DNA of 23,413 nt, taken from positions 1 through 23,413 of the forward strand of contig CANCYO010000047.1 in assembly GCA_947382415.1 (NCBI GenBank), given 5' to 3'. The translations under genes were made by a program, and so were the position numbers. This document shows positions 1 through 7,044 of this stretch, piece after piece. The notes under the pieces are model-generated. The model saw only the letters and a list, made by a program, of their open reading frames with translations, was not told the origin of the DNA and did not search any database. The DNA is from an uncultured Lachnospiraceae bacterium. Its GTDB lineage: Bacteria; Bacillota; Clostridia; Lachnospirales; Lachnospiraceae. The stretch's first letter is position 1. The number at the start of each line of letters is the position of its first letter.

Positions 1-38
1 GCCGCAAACTCAATTGGTTTACAGCATATCTGTGTTTC

Positions 39-56
39 TTGACACACTTTTAACAA
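39..56. promoter_or_regulatory. Probable Rex operator (autoregulatory)
   Basis: TTGACACACTTTTAACAA matches the known Rex operator pattern TTGTTAAnnnnTTAACAA at 11 of 14 defined positions. The right half-site (50–56, TTAACAA) is perfect; the left half is bent toward TTGACA because it doubles as the -35 box. A repressor bound here would cover the -35 element and spacer of the rex promoter. Negative autoregulation by Rex is known in other Gram-positive bacteria; here it is inferred from the site. Confidence 0.6.
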
Positions 57-67
57 AGTGATATGAT
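39..67 (+). promoter_or_regulatory. Sigma-A promoter of rex
   Basis: A perfect -35 box TTGACA (39–44) is followed after 17 bases by TATGAT (62–67), one mismatch from the consensus -10. Transcription would start near 74, giving a leader of about 40 bases before the GTG start of rex at 115. This is the best promoter in the window and probably drives the tight gene run rex to mazF. Read directly from sequence; activity is inferred. Confidence 0.8.
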
Positions 68-114
68 GGGGACAACAGGAAGAAAAGTCAACAGAGTATT
101 GGAGGTAGATTCCA

Positions 115-756
115 GTGGAGTCAAAAGGAATTTCACAGGCTGTCATCGGGCGGCTTCCCAGATATTTAAGATATTTAGGCGATTTGAAGGATGATGGGGT
201 GGAGCGCGTCTCCTCCCAGGAACTCAGTGAGCTGATGAAGGTGACGGCTTCCCAGATCAGGCAGGATTTTAACAATTTCGGCGGATTTGGACAGCAGGGC
301 TACGGCTATAATGTGGAGTATCTCTATGAGGAGATCAGCAAGATATTGGGACTGGATCACAGGCATAATTTTATCATCATCGGAGCGGGCAATCTGGGCC
401 GTGCGCTGGGGAATTATCTGAATTTTGAGCGCAGGGGCTTTATCTTTAAGGGAATGTTCGACAAGAATCCGAAGCTTGTGGGCGATGATGTGCGTGGAGT
501 GAAGGTGATGTCCATGGAGGAGCTTGAGGGCTTTCTGCAGGGGAATGATATTGACATCGCGGTTTTGACCATTCCCAAGACCAGCGCGGTGGATATCGTG
601 AATGTGCTGGTGGACAACGGCATCCGTGCGATCTGGAATTTTGCCCATGTGGACTTGAATGTGCCGGAGGGGATTCTGGTGGAAAATGTGCATCTCTCCG
701 ACAGTCTGATGAAGCTGTCCTACAATATCAATTGTAAGGAGCAGCGCTCTGAATAA
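115..756 (+). CDS. rex: Redox-sensing transcriptional repressor Rex
   Basis: Rex represses fermentation and NADH-oxidising genes and leaves DNA when NADH binds. The 213-residue product has the family's usual length. Residues 1–80 form the winged helix-turn-helix (SQELSELMKVTASQIRQDF is the recognition region) with the family signature FGGFGQQGYGY at 55–65. A Rossmann fold follows, with the dinucleotide loop GAGNLG at 90–95, and a C-terminal helix used for the domain-swapped dimer. The start is GTG at 115, nine bases behind GGAGG (101–105). It lies directly downstream of a consensus promoter carrying a Rex-like operator, so it probably controls its own transcription and that of the genes behind it. 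Confidence 0.96.
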   Translation: MESKGISQAVIGRLPRYLRYLGDLKDDGVERVSSQELSELMKVTASQIRQDFNNFGGFGQQGYGYNVEYLYEEISKILGLDHRHNFIIIGAGNLGRALGNYLNFERRGFIFKGMFDKNPKLVGDDVRGVKVMSMEELEGFLQGNDIDIAVLTIPKTSAVDIVNVLVDNGIRAIWNFAHVDLNVPEGILVENVHLSDSLMKLSYNINCKEQRSE

Positions 757-781
757 AACAGGCAGGGCGCAGGAGGGGGCT

Positions 782-1402
782 ATGGCGGATAAGGATAAAC
801 GGGTATTGTTCTCGGATGCATTGTCGGGCAGAAAAGTACCGATACTGACTTTGGATAACAAATGGTACCGTCTGTTGGATGAGCCGGGCAAGGCGGCTGT
901 AAAGGGGCTTGAGGAGCAGTTGAATACACTCCTCAAGCGTCAGGGAAAGCTGAACACGGAGACCAAGGAGATTAAGAAGCTCAAAAAGAAGCTGATGGGC
1001 GAGATCGTGCCCATGGTGGATGAGATGGAGCAGGGCGGGAGCCGTAAGCTGGAAAAGAAGATCGAGGAGCATAAGCGTCTGATCGAGGAATGTAATGAAA
1101 AGCTGGAGAGCTATCAGGAGGAGGTCATGGAGCTCCCCCGGGAGATCGACCGTGTCAACATGGAATTGATGCTGGCTACCATGGAATACTGCTATGACAC
1201 CATGAAGGAAAATGCCGGACAGATACAGGAGATTGGGGAGTGGGTTACCGGGATTCGCATAGAGCTCAAGAAAAAGCTGGTAAAAAAGCAGGAGCTGGAA
1301 CGTAAAAATCAGGATATTTATGCGTATATGAACGATATTTTCGGAGCGGATATCATGAATCTTTTTGATATGGAATATGGCCCTGAGGGGGATGGTGTAT
1401 GA
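782..1402 (+). CDS. Coiled-coil protein of unknown function
   Basis: I do not recognise a named family. The 206-residue product has no signal peptide or membrane segment and is very rich in Lys and Glu. Residues about 38–180 look like long heptad-type coiled coil, broken at EMEQGG (about 82) and at EWVTGI. The N-terminus (VLFSDALSGRKVPILTLDNKW) looks like a short folded piece, and the tail is acidic. AGGAGG (771–776) sets the ATG. The gene starts 25 bases after rex and overlaps nnr by ATGA, implying translational coupling and one transcript. A scaffold or segregation-type role is possible, but nothing in the sequence decides it. Confidence 0.8.
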   Translation: MADKDKRVLFSDALSGRKVPILTLDNKWYRLLDEPGKAAVKGLEEQLNTLLKRQGKLNTETKEIKKLKKKLMGEIVPMVDEMEQGGSRKLEKKIEEHKRLIEECNEKLESYQEEVMELPREIDRVNMELMLATMEYCYDTMKENAGQIQEIGEWVTGIRIELKKKLVKKQELERKNQDIYAYMNDIFGADIMNLFDMEYGPEGDGV

Positions 1403-2970
1403 GATATCTGGTGACGGCGGAGGAAATGCGCCGCTATGATACCAATACGATAGAAAAAATCGGGATTCCGGGCATGGTGTTGATGGAGCGGGCTGCGCTG
1501 GCGGCGAAGGAGTGTGTGCTGAAGGCATTGGAAGGATTTGTGCCCTGTGCCGGAGGCAGGCGGCGGTCACCGGAGATTCTGGTGATGGCCGGTGTGGGCA
1601 ACAATGGCGGAGACGGTCTGGCGCTGGCAAGGCTGCTTTCGGAGAACGGTTTCTCTGTGACGGTCTGGTGTGTGGGAGATAAATCTAAAGCTTCCGAACA
1701 ATGGACATGTCAGAGGCATATAATAGAATATTATGGGGTGCGTTTTTGTGACATGCCCGAAGAAAAGTATATGGTTTTGGTAGATGCGCTGTTTGGAGTG
1801 GGGCTCTCAAGGGAGGTCACGGGAGCGTATGCGGATGCTGTCAGGAGGTTTAATGAACTGGAGGGATATAAGCTTGCGCTTGATATGCCCAGCGGTATCT
1901 GCAGCGATACCGGACGTGTTCTGGGCTGTGCCGTGCGGGCGGATGCCACGGTGACTTTCGGCTTCGGTAAGCGGGGGCTTTATCTGTATCCCGGGTGTGA
2001 GTGCGCGGGAGAGGTATGCGTGGCGGATATCGGGATCACAGAGCGGGCCTTTTTTGACGGGCCGCCCGGGATGTTTTGTCTGGATGAGCCGGAGGAGGCT
2101 TTTGCTTTGCTGCCGGGGAGACAGGGAGCGGGCAATAAGGCTACCTTCGGAAAGGTGTTGTTTATCGCGGGGAGCGCCGGGATGGCTGGCGCGGCGGTGC
2201 TGGGCGCCAGAGCGGCTTATCGAAGCGGCGCGGGGATGGTGAAGGTTCTTACCGATGAGCAGAATCGTGTGATCCTGCAGCAGGCTGTGCCCGAGGCGCT
2301 GTATGGAAATTATGCAGAGGATCAGGAGCTGGAGGAGAGTTTTTCCTGGGCGGATGTGATCGTGGTGGGGCCGGGCCTGGGTAGATCGGAACGGGCGAAG
2401 CATTGTCTGAGGGCCGCGGTGGAGTGGGGCGCTGATCCGGACAGTGTAAAGCCTTTTGTCATCGATGCGGATGGACTGAATCTGCTGGCGGAGGATGAAG
2501 AGCTGCAAAAGCAGCTTGCAGGTCAGAGGAGAGAAGTTATTCTCACGCCCCATGTGGGGGAGCTGTCCCGTCTGACGGGGCTGTCTGTGGCGCAGTTGAA
2601 AGAGGGGCTCTGGCAGCATGCTGAAGCGCTGGCACAGCGTCTGAATGCAGTGGTGGCGGCCAAGGATGCCAGGACATTTGTTTGCGGGGCCGGACGGCCT
2701 GTGTGTGTGAATATCCATGGCAGCAGCGGCATGGCTACGGCGGGAAGCGGAGATGTGCTGGCGGGAATCATCGCGGGGATATGGGCTCAGATGTATGCCG
2801 GGAGCGAACATGAAGCAGAACATGAAGTGTGTCCGGATATGGCTTTTTGGGCGGCCTGTGCCGGTGTGCGGCTCCATGCGGCCGCAGGAGATGCGGCTGT
2901 GGCCCAAAAGGGCGAATACGGCTGTATGGCGGGGGATATCGCGGAGGCACTGAAAATAATAAAATATTGA
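1399..2970 (+). CDS. nnr: Bifunctional NAD(P)H-hydrate epimerase/dehydratase
   Basis: This metabolite-repair enzyme converts damaged hydrated NAD(P)H back to NAD(P)H. The N-terminal half (about 1–215) is the YjeF_N epimerase domain, with GVGNNGGDG (65–73) and the active-site stretch VDALFGVGLSREVTG. The C-terminal half (about 225–523) is the ribokinase-like dehydratase, with GKVLFIAGSAGMAGAA, GPGLG, DADGLNLL, LTPHVGEL and the catalytic-loop signature GMATAGSGDVLAG. At 523 residues it is normal for the fused form. A GAGGGGG box at 1385–1391 supports the ATG at 1399, which overlaps the previous stop. It precedes alr, a common order in Firmicutes. The stop region is part of a 17-base tandem duplication. 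Confidence 0.95.
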   Translation: MRYLVTAEEMRRYDTNTIEKIGIPGMVLMERAALAAKECVLKALEGFVPCAGGRRRSPEILVMAGVGNNGGDGLALARLLSENGFSVTVWCVGDKSKASEQWTCQRHIIEYYGVRFCDMPEEKYMVLVDALFGVGLSREVTGAYADAVRRFNELEGYKLALDMPSGICSDTGRVLGCAVRADATVTFGFGKRGLYLYPGCECAGEVCVADIGITERAFFDGPPGMFCLDEPEEAFALLPGRQGAGNKATFGKVLFIAGSAGMAGAAVLGARAAYRSGAGMVKVLTDEQNRVILQQAVPEALYGNYAEDQELEESFSWADVIVVGPGLGRSERAKHCLRAAVEWGADPDSVKPFVIDADGLNLLAEDEELQKQLAGQRREVILTPHVGELSRLTGLSVAQLKEGLWQHAEALAQRLNAVVAAKDARTFVCGAGRPVCVNIHGSSGMATAGSGDVLAGIIAGIWAQMYAGSEHEAEHEVCPDMAFWAACAGVRLHAAAGDAAVAQKGEYGCMAGDIAEALKIIKY

Positions 2971-2984
2971 AAATAATAAAATGA
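2951..2984. repeat. 17-bp tandem duplication across the nnr stop
   Basis: Unit 1 (2951–2967) is TGAAAATAATAAAATAT and unit 2 (2968–2984) is TGAAAATAATAAAATGA; the first 15 bases are identical. The nnr stop codon is the first three bases of unit 2. Removing one unit in thought makes nnr end in AAATGA, so its stop would overlap an ATG as ATGA, the same junction as between the two genes upstream. This suggests a slippage event that separated formerly overlapping genes. Confidence 0.85.
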
Positions 2985-2995
2985 GGTACGGACAG

Positions 2996-4201
2996 ATGGA
3001 TTTGGAGGAGAGATCAGAGACTTATCAGCGGGTATGCGCAGAGGTGAGTCTGGATGCTGTTTGTCACAATGCACAATATCTGAATGAGCGGGTCGGTTCC
3101 GATACAAAAATGGCTGCGGTGATCAAGGCGGACGGTTATGGTCACGGCAGTATTGCCATTGCGCAGGAGCTGGAGACTTTGGAGTTTGTCTGGGGTTTTG
3201 CGGTGGCCACTGCGGAGGAGGCTTTTTTGCTTCGGGAAAACGGCGTGACAAAGCCTGTGCTGGTGCTGGGGAGCGTATTTCCCTATGCGTATGAGCGCAT
3301 GGCAGGGGAGGATATCCGTTTTACGGTATTCTCCCGGGAAATGCTGCCTGCGCTTTCACAGGCGGCAGAGAGAGCGGGAAGGCCTGTGAAGGTTCATGTG
3401 AAGGTGGACACCGGCATGGCGCGTATCGGAGTCCCGCCGGATGAGGAGGGACTTGATTTTGCGTCGGCTCTGATGGAGTATGTGAAGGACGGGAGTCTGG
3501 AGCCGGAAGGGATATTCACTCATTTTGCCAGGGCGGATGAGCGGGATCAGTCGGATGCCGTGAGACAGTTGGCAGTGTTTCAGGATTTTCTGGATCGCCT
3601 GCAGTCGGAGCGCGGTATTGAGTTTCCCATGAGGCACTGTGCCAACAGCGCGGCCATTCTGACGCTTCCCGGGTCTGATATGGATCTGGTGAGAGCGGGG
3701 ATCGCTCTGTATGGTCTGCTTCCGTCAGGAGAGATGCCGGGCGGACCCTTTGAGCTTGAGCCCGCATTGTCCCTGCGCAGCCGTATCGTTTTGGTAAAGC
3801 CGCTTCGGAAGGGGCAGAGCGTGAGTTATGGCGGTACGTTTACGGCACAGCGGGATATGCGTATTGCCACCATACCTGTGGGTTATGGGGACGGGTATCC
3901 AAGGTCGCTGTCAGGTCGGGGCAGTGTGTTGATCCGCGGCAGGAGAGCGGCCATATTGGGCCGGATCTGTATGGATCAGTTCATGGTGGACGTGAGCGAT
4001 ATTCCCGGGGTTTGTGAGGGGGATATCGTGACGCTGATCGGAGCGGATGGAGAGGAGCGTATCACCGCAGAGGAGCTGGGCGAGCTGTCCGGGCGTTTTA
4101 ATTATGAGCTGGTCTGCGATCTGGGCAGGCGTGTGCCCCGTATGTTCTACCGGGGTGGCAGGGCCGTGGCGGCACAGGATATGGGCGGATTTTACAAATA
4201 A
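2996..4201 (+). CDS. alr: Alanine racemase
   Basis: A PLP enzyme that makes D-alanine for peptidoglycan. The PLP lysine lies in AAVIKADGYGHG (Lys44 from this start), and the second catalytic base, a tyrosine, is in SVSYGGTF (Tyr278). The fold is an N-terminal TIM barrel and a C-terminal beta domain with the conserved PVGYGDGYPR and GRICMDQFMVDVS. I chose ATG 2996 (401 residues) because GAGGT at 2983–2987 sits eight bases upstream; ATG 2981, five codons earlier, has only an A/T-rich stretch before it and no Shine-Dalgarno site. It follows nnr after a short gap and precedes a MazF gene, as in Bacillus, where an antitoxin gene lies between them. Confidence 0.94.
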   Translation: MDLEERSETYQRVCAEVSLDAVCHNAQYLNERVGSDTKMAAVIKADGYGHGSIAIAQELETLEFVWGFAVATAEEAFLLRENGVTKPVLVLGSVFPYAYERMAGEDIRFTVFSREMLPALSQAAERAGRPVKVHVKVDTGMARIGVPPDEEGLDFASALMEYVKDGSLEPEGIFTHFARADERDQSDAVRQLAVFQDFLDRLQSERGIEFPMRHCANSAAILTLPGSDMDLVRAGIALYGLLPSGEMPGGPFELEPALSLRSRIVLVKPLRKGQSVSYGGTFTAQRDMRIATIPVGYGDGYPRSLSGRGSVLIRGRRAAILGRICMDQFMVDVSDIPGVCEGDIVTLIGADGEERITAEELGELSGRFNYELVCDLGRRVPRMFYRGGRAVAAQDMGGFYK

Positions 4202-4273
4202 AGAAATTTTTGGAATACCTCCAGGAAAAGTGGCAAGACTATCTGCAGGCCATTAAGGCAGAATGGAGGGAAA

Positions 4274-4615
4274 ATGAGAAGAGGCGATGTGTATTACGCA
4301 GATTTGAGACCGGTGGTGGGATCGGAACAGGGCGGCATCCGTCCGGTGTTGATCGTCCAGAATGATGTGGGCAACCGTCACAGTCCCACGGTGATCTGCG
4401 CTGCTATTACCTCAAAGATGAACAAGGCGAAGCTGCCGACGCATATCGAGCTTCGGGCAGATATGTATGATATGGATAAGGATTCCGTGGTGCTTTTGGA
4501 ACAACTGCGCACCATTGACAAAAAGCGTCTGAAGGATAAGGTGTGTCATTTGGACGGCGAGATCATGAAGAAGGTAAATCATGCGCTGATGATCAGTCTG
4601 GAGCTTGATACATAA
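4274..4615 (+). CDS. mazF: MazF/PemK-family endoribonuclease toxin
   Basis: A 113-residue protein of the MazF/PemK/NdoA (EndoA) family, sequence-specific mRNA endoribonucleases normally held in check by a MazE-type antitoxin. Visible signatures are RGDVYYADL at 3–11, GSEQGGIRPVLIVQND at 16–31 and TVICAAITS at 39–47; Arg23 and Thr46 correspond to the catalytic Arg and Thr of the Bacillus enzyme. GGAGGG at 4265–4270 precedes the ATG. In Bacillus the order is alr–antitoxin–toxin; here only 72 bases separate alr and the toxin, and neither flank holds an ATG-initiated antitoxin gene. All key residues are intact, so it looks functional. Confidence 0.93.
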   Translation: MRRGDVYYADLRPVVGSEQGGIRPVLIVQNDVGNRHSPTVICAAITSKMNKAKLPTHIELRADMYDMDKDSVVLLEQLRTIDKKRLKDKVCHLDGEIMKKVNHALMISLELDT

Positions 4616-4645
4616 GCTGACCGTGAACCGAAAATGCGGCGGTTC

Positions 4646-4675
4646 TTGACGAAAACAGTGCTGATGGTATATGAT
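4646..4675 (+). promoter_or_regulatory. Candidate promoter for the CNNM/CBS gene
   Basis: TTGACG (4646–4651) is followed by TATGAT (4670–4675) at 18-base spacing, or by TATATG (4668–4673) at 16. It lies in the 132-base gap after mazF and would give a leader of roughly 65 bases. The gap otherwise holds only a weak 6-bp inverted repeat (4625–4630 with 4640–4645). Confidence 0.6.
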
Positions 4676-4747
4676 ATCAATTGACGTCCTCTGAAATATG
4701 GAAATTGCAGGGAGACGAAAACGCAGGATAAAGGAGAAGCTTCACCT

Positions 4748-6160
4748 ATGGAAGACGCTGGGCCCATGGCCGGTATTATTTTTTTCGTATTGTTGTTGCT
4801 GGATATTTTTTTCTATGGATTTGACGCTGCCGTCTCAAACCTGAATGAGAAGGAGCTTGACAGACGTGCTGGGGAGGAGAAGGAAGTAAAGAGCAGACAT
4901 CTGCTCCAGATCATTTCCGATCCCGACCGTTATGTAAATACGCTGCAGCTTGCCACAAGCCTGATCCATGTGATTGCGGGCGCTGTGTATCTGACGCTCT
5001 GGGAAGGCTTTTTTGAGAGGGTATTCCGCGGACTGGCAGAGGAGAAAATGCTTTCCTTAAGTGTGCCGGGAGGCATTCTGGCACTTGCATTCAGTGCGCT
5101 TGCGGGGGTGCTCTCCGCCTTGGCGCTGCTCTACATATTTCTGACCTTTGGTGTGCTGATGTCCAAGCGGCTGGCGGCGAGAAGCCCTGAGAGATGGGCC
5201 TATGCCTGTGTCGGCCCGGTCTGGGCGCTGATGAAACTGTTTGCGCCCTTCACCGGACTTGTGAGCGCCACTGCGAAGGGAATCCTGTTTTTGCTTGGAG
5301 TGCGCAGTGACGGCAGTGAAAACGATGTCACCGAGGAAGAGATCATCAATATGGTGCAGGAGGGCTTCGAGCAGGGCGTGATCGAGGACAGTGAGGCGGA
5401 GATGATATCCAATATCTTTGCCTACGGGGACAAGGAAGCTCAGGACATCATGACTAACAGGAGCAATGTGGTGGCCATTGACGGCAATATGCATCTGAAG
5501 GACGCGGTGGACTTCATGCTGGCGGGGACAAACAGCCGTTATCCTGTGTATGAGGAGAATATAGACCACATCATCGGCATTTTGCATCTGAAGGACGCCA
5601 TGCGCTATCACAGAAGGGACGCTTCGGTGGACGGCTGCATCAAGGATCTGGACGGGCTTCTCCGGGAAGCGTATTTCGTGCCCCAGACCAAGAATATTGA
5701 CGAGCTCTTTGAGGAGATGCAGTCCAGGAAGCTTCAGATGGTCATCGTGGTGGACGAGTATGGCCAGACGGACGGACTGGTGGCCATGGAGGATATCCTT
5801 GAGGAGATTGTGGGTAATATTCTGGACGAGTATGACGAGGACACGGAATATATTGAAGATAAGGGCAATGACGAGTATGTGATGGAGGGCAAAACGCCCC
5901 TGGAGGATCTGACGGAGCGTTTTGGTATTGATTTCCACGGCGAGGAGTTCGAGACATTGAACGGATTTATGATCTACCGTCTGGACCATATCCCTGAGGA
6001 GGGAGAGGAATTTGACGTGGATTATCAGGGATATAATTTCAAGATATTGTCCGTGGAGAACAAGATGATTCAGAGTGTGCTGGTGACTAAGCTCCCGGAG
6101 CAGACTGAGAGCGGTGAGGAGGATGAGGCTGCGGCACAATCGGCTCTTGAAGAAAAATGA
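4748..6160 (+). CDS. CNNM/CorC-type membrane protein with CBS pair
   Basis: A hemolysin-related (HlyC/CorC/CNNM) integral membrane protein of 470 residues. The N-terminal DUF21 region (about 1–180) has hydrophobic segments near 8–26, 65–85, 98–130 and 155–180. A CBS pair spans about 205–330 (MTNRSNVVAIDGNMHLKDAV, then VPQTKNIDELFEEM and VVDEYGQTDGLVAMEDILEE). The CorC_HlyC domain follows (about 350–435). Relatives in this superfamily export Mg2+ or other divalent cations, with the CBS pair binding nucleotides; the older name hemolysin is misleading. The acidic tail (SGEEDEAAAQSALEEK) is probably disordered. AAGGAG at 4731–4736 supports the start. The substrate is inferred from family only. 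Confidence 0.88.
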   Translation: MEDAGPMAGIIFFVLLLLDIFFYGFDAAVSNLNEKELDRRAGEEKEVKSRHLLQIISDPDRYVNTLQLATSLIHVIAGAVYLTLWEGFFERVFRGLAEEKMLSLSVPGGILALAFSALAGVLSALALLYIFLTFGVLMSKRLAARSPERWAYACVGPVWALMKLFAPFTGLVSATAKGILFLLGVRSDGSENDVTEEEIINMVQEGFEQGVIEDSEAEMISNIFAYGDKEAQDIMTNRSNVVAIDGNMHLKDAVDFMLAGTNSRYPVYEENIDHIIGILHLKDAMRYHRRDASVDGCIKDLDGLLREAYFVPQTKNIDELFEEMQSRKLQMVIVVDEYGQTDGLVAMEDILEEIVGNILDEYDEDTEYIEDKGNDEYVMEGKTPLEDLTERFGIDFHGEEFETLNGFMIYRLDHIPEEGEEFDVDYQGYNFKILSVENKMIQSVLVTKLPEQTESGEEDEAAAQSALEEK

Positions 6161-6175
6161 AAATAATGGTATGAT
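6147..6175 (+). promoter_or_regulatory. Candidate promoter for the yebC-family gene
   Basis: TTGAAG (6147–6152), inside the last codons of the CNNM gene, is followed after 17 bases by TATGAT (6170–6175). The start would fall near 6182, leaving a leader of about 58 bases before ATG 6240. This suggests yebC is transcribed separately as well as by read-through. Confidence 0.6.
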
Positions 6176-6239
6176 ATGAGAAGCGCGCGCCGGAAAGCGC
6201 AGACAGTGAGACCGGTGGGAAGGATAAAGGAGAACAGAG

Positions 6240-6968
6240 ATGTCAGGACATTCAAAATTTGCGAATATCAAGCATAAAAAAGAAAAGAACGATGCGGCGA
6301 AGGGTAAGATTTTTACGATTATCGGACGAGAGATTGCCGTTGCCGTGAAGGAGGGCGGGCCTGATCCAAGTAATAATTTCAAGCTGGCAACCGTGATCGC
6401 CAAGGCCAAGGCCAACAACATGCCCAATGATACCATCGAGCGCGGAATCAAGAAGGCTGCGGGCGATGTGGGAAATGTAAATTATGAGTATGTGACCTAT
6501 GAGGGATATGGCCCTAGCGGCATTGCCATTATCGTGGATGCGTTGACGGACAATAAGAACCGCACTGCGGCAAATGTGAGAAGCGCTTTTACAAAGGGAC
6601 AGGGCAATATCGGCACTCCCGGCTGTGTTTCTTTTATGTTTGACAAGAAGGGTCAGATCATCATTGACAGAGAAGAATGCGATCTGGCGGCGGACGATCT
6701 GATGATGACGGCTCTGGACGCCGGAGCGGAGGACTTTGCCGAGGAGGAAGACAGCTATGAGGTGCTCACGGACCCGGATTCCTTCGAGGAGGTCCGCAGG
6801 GCTTTGGAGGAGGCGGGCGTTCCCATGCTCAGCGCGGAGGTTACGATGATACCGCAGAATTATGTGGAGCTTACCGATGAGACCGCCATAAAGAATCTGC
6901 AGAAGACATTGGATATTCTGGACGAGGATGATGACGTGCAGGCAGTATATCACAACTGGGACGAGTAA
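6240..6968 (+). CDS. yebC: YebC/TACO1-family protein
   Basis: A soluble 242-residue protein with the family's typical N-terminus (MSGHSKFANIKHKKEKNDAAKG begins the product) and the signatures PNDTIERGIKKA, YEGYGPSGIAIIVD and NRTAANVRSAFTKGQGN. Members are annotated as DNA-binding regulators (PmpR), but mitochondrial TACO1 and bacterial relatives have been linked to translation, in particular of difficult proline-rich stretches. The sequence does not separate these roles. AAGGAG about nine bases upstream supports the start. It is followed by a very strong hairpin before metY. Confidence 0.93.
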   Translation: MSGHSKFANIKHKKEKNDAAKGKIFTIIGREIAVAVKEGGPDPSNNFKLATVIAKAKANNMPNDTIERGIKKAAGDVGNVNYEYVTYEGYGPSGIAIIVDALTDNKNRTAANVRSAFTKGQGNIGTPGCVSFMFDKKGQIIIDREECDLAADDLMMTALDAGAEDFAEEEDSYEVLTDPDSFEEVRRALEEAGVPMLSAEVTMIPQNYVELTDETAIKNLQKTLDILDEDDDVQAVYHNWDE

Positions 6969-6971
6969 AAT

Positions 6972-7017
6972 CAGGATGCGGCAGGCGTCACCGGGTAGGG
7001 GACGCCTGCCGTACCTG
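6972..7017 (+). promoter_or_regulatory. Strong intercistronic hairpin without T-tract
   Basis: An inner perfect 11-bp stem pairs 6979–6989 (CGGCAGGCGTC) with 7001–7011 (GACGCCTGCCG) around an 11-base loop. It extends through a G·U and an A–U pair and, past a single bulged A (6976), through four more pairs (CAGG 6972–6975 with CCTG 7014–7017), about 17 bp in all. No run of T follows on the + strand; the next bases are AAAACAGAG. It is therefore not a standard terminator and may act as an RNA-processing or stability element between yebC and metY. On the - strand only ATTTTA would follow. Confidence 0.75.
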
Positions 7018-7044
7018 AAAACAGAGATAAAAAAGGAGATTAGT

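Noticed and set aside
1807..2907. 366-codon open frame on the - strand
   Set aside because: It is opposite the conserved nnr gene, has no ribosome site and its product (Arg/His/Pro/Ser-rich) resembles no family.
4047..4256. 69-codon frame at the end of alr as a missing antitoxin
   Set aside because: Most of it overlaps the conserved alr end, and its product has the composition of a shifted frame (Trp, Ser and Pro rich) with no ribbon-helix-helix or AbrB-like pattern.
4625..4645. GAACCG/CGGTTC inverted repeat after mazF as a terminator
   Set aside because: The stem is only 6 bp with a 9-base loop, and the following bases (TTGACG) form the next -35 box rather than a T-run.
5057..6451. 464-codon open frame on the - strand
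   Set aside because: It lies opposite the CNNM gene and the start of yebC, which have clear domains, ribosome sites and promoters. Its translation is low-complexity, rich in His, Leu and Ile, as expected for an antisense shadow.
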